Below are positions 58,862 to 64,000 of a stretch of DNA of 64,000 nt, piece after piece. Both the position numbers and the translations under genes were made by a program. Source of the DNA: Aspidiotus rigidus. Taxonomy: Eukaryota; Arthropoda; Insecta; Hemiptera; Diaspididae. Within the stretch, counting starts at the first letter, position 1. Every line of letters starts with the position of its first letter. Location of the stretch: positions 186,001 through 250,000 of the forward strand of contig JAVHKY010000055.1 in the NCBI GenBank assembly GCA_035079385.1, in the 5' to 3' direction. A model generated the notes under the pieces. The model did not search any database and was not told the origin of the DNA. It saw only the letters and a program-made list of their open reading frames with translations.

Positions 58862-59880
58862 GGTGTCCCGAAAATTTATCGCACGAAAACTTATAGCAGA
58901 AAATGTGTCGAATAAAAATGTATCGCAGACGAAAATTGATCGCATGAAAATTTATAGTACAGAAAATTAATCGTACTAAAATTTACCACTCAATACTCAA
59001 TTGTTCGAGGTCGGCGTCTCCAGTAATCTCGATAGCGCTCTAAGCGTCGGGATGCTGGAATAATCCCTGCACAGGCCGAGGATGTTCTCCTTTATTTCGA
59101 GGATACGTGGATAGGTAGGCCTCACCGAAGGGGACAACGGCGTCCGAAGTTCTCTTTGGAAATGTGGAACTGCTACGAGCATACGCTGAAATCGATGCCG
59201 AAAACAAACAATAGTGTCGAGGGTTGACATACCGGCTTTGAGGCCACCCTTGATCGAGTTCACCCAATATTTTTAAGTTCCTCGAAGCACTACATCGCGA
59301 ACAGAATATAATTGAGGCGGTTACTGAACAAGTTATTGCGGGGAATCCTCTTCCGAAAAAAAGGAAATATTTGGACAGCGCTAGGACACTGAAGGGGTTG
59401 GTTGCGCGATACGTTGATATGACAAACGACATTGATAATGGTAATGCTGATGAGGACGAAGAAGTCCCTGAAGAAACACCCCTGCTAGTGTATTTAAGAG
59501 GCATAGCCCATAATATTAAATTCACGTCATGACATAATTATTCTAGACAGCTTTATTTACTTAATTAATATTATTTTAACCCCCTCCCCTGAATTTCCTC
59601 AAATGTTCTTACTTTCAAGATACTCCCTCATTTCTCCCCCTTACATTGAATTCCTCATCATTATGTTTTAGTATTTACTTGTTGATATGAGTATTTTTTA
59701 CCGATTACTTTATTGGGGAATCGTATTTCTGCCGTCTTTGTACACCATAAACTTTCAAACATTTTTAAACCGTGATTTTTTTTTTCCGAGTTACTTATGC
59801 TATAAATTTACGTCTGCGATACATTTTCATGCGATACATTTTCTGCTATAAGTTTTCATGCGATAAATTTTCGTAGAACC
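58862..59880. mobile_element. Mutator-like element, about 1.0 kb, TSD CCAATCYAT
   Basis: The ends GGTGTCCCGAAAATTTATCG and, reversed, GGTTCTACGAAAATTTATCG are inverted. The 9-bp TSD (CCAATCCAT at 58853-58861, CCAATCTAT at 59881-59889) has one mismatch. Both subterminal regions hold GCAGAAAATGT and GAAAATTTATCGCA repeats. It encloses a C-terminal transposase fragment. Confidence 0.85.
59065..59532 (+). pseudogene. MULE transposase C-terminal relic
   Basis: The plus strand reads LLYFEDTWIGRPHRRGQRRP, then FSLEMWNCYEHTLK and TNNSVEG, the usual C-terminal end of a MULE transposase. An in-frame TGA lies at 59225-59227. A frameshift near 59262-59285 leads to a second frame with EALHREQNIIEAVTEQVIAG and a terminal stop at 59530-59532. 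Catalytic DDE residues upstream are absent. Confidence 0.8.
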
Positions 59881-59889
59881 CCAATCTAT

Positions 59890-62862
59890 AGTAGATAAGA
59901 AAAGCACGCAATATGATAATATATGAATATTTAGTTAATATCGAAGTTACTTCATGGTAACATATTATAATTCCTAAAGTTTACACCGCAGCATGCTCAA
60001 AATGTAATGTATGGATTGCTATCAATCACCATAGTATGATTTTTGAATTCTTATTCTCAAAGGGACTGATGGGAACGACCTTTGAACAAGTCCACACGGT
60101 ATTTTTCTCTTTGTTGCCGAAACAAATCACATCATAAAAAAACCGGCATCATTCTAATATTGCTTATACATATTAAAAAAACACTCCTACACTGATATAC
60201 CGGTATTTACTCATCACTAGTGACAAGCAACAGTGCTCGGACACACATAAGCTACAACGATGCCATCAATACTATACATTTTTCTAGAGATTTTTTTGTC
60301 ATCTTCATATTTTGCTTAACTATTAAAGGGATTAAAGGCCATGATTTTCGCAGTACACCCGGAGAAAAAGCGATCAGAAATTGCAAAGTTTTCTCTAAGG
60401 AAACCTTTTTTCATATTTTCTTCTTTGGTCTTACAGACCGATGTTGGACTGTGTCACGCGTCAGCTTACTTCCGCCCTTATTAAGGGCTGCTTGTATCAA
60501 CTTTTTAAGCTCGAGTTCAAGTAAACTAAAACTTTGTTTAATTGTACTCAACTAACTAAATCCTAGTTTAACCACGTACATTCAGAGCCAAATTAGGTTT
60601 AATTTCACTTTTTAAACTCAGTTGGTAGAAGCGGCCCTAAACCTGGTGCCACAGTTGGGTATCTTGAGTAATGTACAAAAATCTGCGAAAGAAAGCGAAG
60701 GACTATATTTTATTTCTGTCACTAAGCAAAATGTACAATCAAACGCATGAGTTCAATAGACTTTGGTTTCTCTTGCATAAATTTCCCGTAATACAGGACT
60801 ACAGCTTTTACTTATTAAAGTGATTATCTTCATAGGGAAAGGAAGAACTTTCTCAAAAGAAAACAAACCTCTTATCTTTATTAAATCAAATAATGAAAAA
60901 GAAATGATAGCTACAAGAGAGAGGCACAAAAAAAAAGTGAAATGAACGCAATCAAAATGATTGTTAGACTAACCCTGAAAAGAATGGCTTTCAAAAATAA
61001 ATAAATTTTTACCCGTGTTTTTGCTCTTGTGTGTTGCTGATTCTAGTTGGTTTGGTAATTAACCAGAATAAGACCATTTTCTCTTTCATTTACCTATTGA
61101 TAGTAATTGTTATTGAGAAAGGTAGTTAAATCTACTGAAAATCAATTTCTTTATTTTTCTCGCGAGTAATACATTTTTGGAAATACTGTATTTGAACTCG
61201 ACAAAATACGATTATGAACATCTATTAAGTGAACACGGTGAACACTGATACCAAAACAAAATTGTAGAGGTGGGAAGTTGCTCAAATTCTGTTATATTTA
61301 TTGAGTGCTGAAGACAAACTTTGAAAACGCTTAGCTCCTTATAAAATAGAAATGAGAAATCATAGCGACGATATTAGAATTAATTTCACATTTTAGAGAC
61401 TCCTAAATTTGAGTAAGTTATTCATTTTGACTTCTAGTCACGAGAAACGCTCAAAATTTCAAACATATGTACGCCTTCTGGTAAATGTTGTTTCTTCAAG
61501 GGAAAGGGGAGCACCTATATTGCAAGGACTCGGAAAATTGTTGACTTTTGAGCAATATACGTAGTACAATAGTGTCGTAAAACATTCCCACATTCTCAAT
61601 CCATTGTGAAATAATTGATTATTGAAATCTAAATTGAATTAGGAATCCTTCCCTAAAACGGCTTTCCTTAATTAACCTTATAATTAATGACAGAGATCTT
61701 ACAAGCATCGCTTTTATACATTGAATGTACAAGTACCAGACAAATACTCGCATTGTTAAGGAATTAGTCACTTTGTGCGATAGTACTAGGGCACTATATA
61801 TACACGACAGCTACGTCCGACGAACATTTTGGTTCCAGAAGCCTAATTTGTCCATAAGAGCCTGTGACTTGATAGTAGGTACCTAAGTACCACAAGATTG
61901 TGTTATTACGTGTTAACCAGCAGCAAATACTCTTAAACGATAATACCGGAAACTCCTATCTAAATAGTACATTGAGCCATTGACTGACTATACAGTCAAT
62001 GATGAAGCGTTTCTGGTCAGGCGACGCAACGCAGCCCATCTAGCGGCGTGGTTCACCTTATTTCGGGTTGTTTGTATTTACAAACAATGAACTTCATCAC
62101 TACACGCAATCAATATACAAAATTTCATAGTCATAACTCTCACAACCAACGTTTCAGAATTATTATTTAGAGTATTTGCCAGTAGAGTGAACGAGAGAAA
62201 GTCGTATAGATAGGTACCTAGAAGATACAAGGTAGCCAACTCACAATACAGGTAACAATGAAAACTGCTGCACAGTATTTTATGGTGCGTTTTGCGTACA
62301 GCCATATGTCAGTCCCTTACCATATGCAGCTCAGTAGACAGCCGCCTATTTTAACATTACATCTCATGGGGTTGACTCTATTTTCTAGAAAAATAATGCC
62401 TATAATGAAAAATCAATTAGAATGAACTTTATTCCTTTTGTGATTTTCTATTTTATCAAACCAATTTTACAAATTCTTTTTGAAAATATTGTCACAATAT
62501 TTTGTGGATAGAATCATTTGATAGGAAATTACGAGGGAAATGATTTCTGTTCTCATCTTTTTAGCAATTAGAAGCATAGTTTATGAGATATTTACAAAAA
62601 ACAAATAAGCTCCATAAGCCGCTATGTTAAAATCCGCTGTGAAGTGTTTGCAGCGCCGTTCTCGCATATAAAATAACGTTGTGAGCGTTTTCAGAACATG
62701 AACCAAAAACCTAATTAGCTATTTTGTCTCTTCTAGGTATCTATACACCCACGTTTCAACATGCAGCGCATTCTTGTGGTTGTATCCAAAAAAGTGACCA
62801 ATTTTATGTACATCAAAAATCATAATCAAGTTACAAAATGACCACACGTTATTGAACAAATC
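59890..62862. other. No gene seen
   Basis: No recognised coding sequence. A 24-bp palindrome (CATTGACTGACTATACAGTC) lies near 61978. The rest is AT-rich. Confidence 0.4.
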
Positions 62863-63006
62863 ATATGTGACCTGCGATGAGAAAAGGATGCTCATAGCGA
62901 ATTAGCGCAGGAACACCATTTCTCTCTGATTAAACATCTAATCAGAGAGAAATGGTGTTTCTGCCAGTGGGCAATGAGTATCCTTTTCTCATCGCAGGTC
63001 ACATAT
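62863..63006. repeat. Near-perfect palindrome, about 65-bp arms
   Basis: ATATGTGACCTGCGATGAGA at the left is mirrored by TCTCATCGCAGGTCACATAT at the right. The inner arms AACACCATTTCTCTCTGATT are mirrored around a 6-bp centre. A foldback element or MITE. Confidence 0.9.
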
Positions 63007-63513
63007 TTTTGCTTGCTCTTCCATCAATTTTATTGGGGTTTAAACCTTCACTAGAGGGCGCCATCACTGAGAGGGTGAACAAGAGAAATTAATACATTTG
63101 TACATTAATTTTCAAACAGCCGTTATTTTTTCAATATCCCATTCATGAGTACAATTTTTTTTGTATCCAAAGTTGATGGTATGGATTACAAAATTTACGC
63201 TTGTTTTTGCTTTAGAAAATGATGTCTGATGAATGATAGCGATCAAAATTCCTCCATTTTAAAAGTATGGAACAAAAAGGTGAATTTTGTCGGGGCTACC
63301 AACTACCCAACTCAAAGTTCAAACCCCAATTGTGTGGTACTTTTTTCTGCGTGCTTATTTAAGCACTAATTCCTTTTGCTTAGGTACAATACACGTTTTT
63401 GGTGTTGATTTAGTTTCTTTTTGTGTTCAATTATACATCTTCCTTAATAATTTAGTAAGTATCCAACTCTCACCTTCCAAAACCGTTGAGTATAATTCTT
63501 GATAGAGTACTGA
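63007..63513. other. No gene seen
   Basis: No structure recognised; could be 3' untranslated sequence of the possible gene to its right. Confidence 0.3.
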
Positions 63514-63663
63514 TCATAGTTTGGTAACATAAAGACTAATCAAATCCATCATACACATAGGAAAACTTGCATTGTTTATTTGGCTTTCAACTCGAGTGAA
63601 GGATGGTGGTGATCTGAACACTACATCATCTTCATCCATGGGGATATACGAACTTATTCGAAC
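63514..63663 (-). CDS. Possible last exon of an unknown gene
   Basis: On the minus strand TTTGTTTTTAG, a good acceptor, opens a frame that reads SYIPMDEDDVVFRSPPSF and ends at a TGA at 63514-63516, giving about 49 residues. A possible previous exon near 63755-63815 reads DTMPDFTSYIHGRQ with a GTACGA donor, but its phase fits only if a second AG a few bases further is used. Not recognised; may be chance. Confidence 0.3.
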   Translation of the reverse strand, partial: VRISSYIPMDEDDVVFRSPPSFTRVESQINNASFPMCMMDLISLYVTKL

Positions 63664-64000
63664 CTAAAAACAAAATCATTGTTGTTCTTATTAGACAGAA
63701 AACAAGAGTATTGCGGCATATCAGTTCGCGATAGCGCTTGAAAGATTAAGAATCAAGAAAAGGCTTCTCGTACTTTGTTTGCCTGCCGTGGATGTATGAG
63801 GTGAAATCTGGCATTGTGTCCTCAAAGAAAACAAGAGATTGAATTGAAAAAACTTTAGTCACTTTACTAAAATAAATATTAAAAACTTTTGTAATCAAAC
63901 ATTCATATAGCCTTCTCCACCAGCGAACATAGTCATTTAGTTATTCAGTTTCCATTATGATAAATTAATATGAATAAACGGCCTCTAGATTTTTACTATT
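63664..64000. other. Nothing further supported
   Basis: It may hold an exon of the minus-strand gene (see the previous entry) at about 63755-63815. Nothing else is recognised. Confidence 0.25.

Noticed and set aside
59040..59525. Minus-strand ORF of 161 residues
   Set aside because: It is the shadow of the plus-strand MULE transposase relic, which has the recognisable motifs.

Overview
The window looks like nuclear DNA of an arthropod, most likely an insect. I see spliced genes with short GT-AG introns, two recognisable eukaryotic genes, a THAP-domain gene, and a very dense load of small DNA transposons, many with intact target-site duplications (TSDs). The species cannot be fixed from sequence alone; a sap-sucking hemipteran is only a guess.

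Layout: 1-7.5 kb holds Penelope-like retroelement debris and a 6.2-kb tandem satellite of about 163 bp per unit, with one internal inverted block. A gypsy integrase relic lies at 9.5-10 kb and a minus-strand THAP-domain gene at 11.7-12.35 kb. MITEs and a tandem repeat family fill 12.7-14.2 kb. A minus-strand gene at 17.6-19.9 kb encodes the N-terminal half of NDUFS7 (complex I PSST subunit) spliced in frame to a C-terminus I do not recognise. From 20.4 to 26.8 kb come MITEs, including a 1.6-kb hAT-type element with a large internal hairpin.

An AT-rich, intronless island spans about 26.9-33.7 kb. It carries a protein-primed-type family B DNA polymerase gene of Polinton/adintovirus type, broken by two stops and one frameshift, with small zinc-ribbon and hypothetical ORFs and iteron-like repeats. 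I read it as an old virus- or Polinton-derived insertion.

The stretch 33.7-45.6 kb is nested MITEs: piggyBac-like (TTAA), Harbinger-like (TAA) and several hAT-like families (8-bp TSDs), up to three deep. A complete eight-exon splicing-factor gene, SLU7, lies at 45.8-48.6 kb. The rest is mostly non-coding, with a copia RNase H relic at 52.1 kb and two roughly 1-kb Mutator-like elements (52.8 and 58.9 kb). One carries a FLYWCH-type N-terminal transposase piece and the other a C-terminal piece. A possible last exon of another minus-strand gene lies near the right edge.

The host genes (THAP gene, NDUFS7 chimera, SLU7) are separate single-gene units, not an operon. Most remaining structure comes from transposition.
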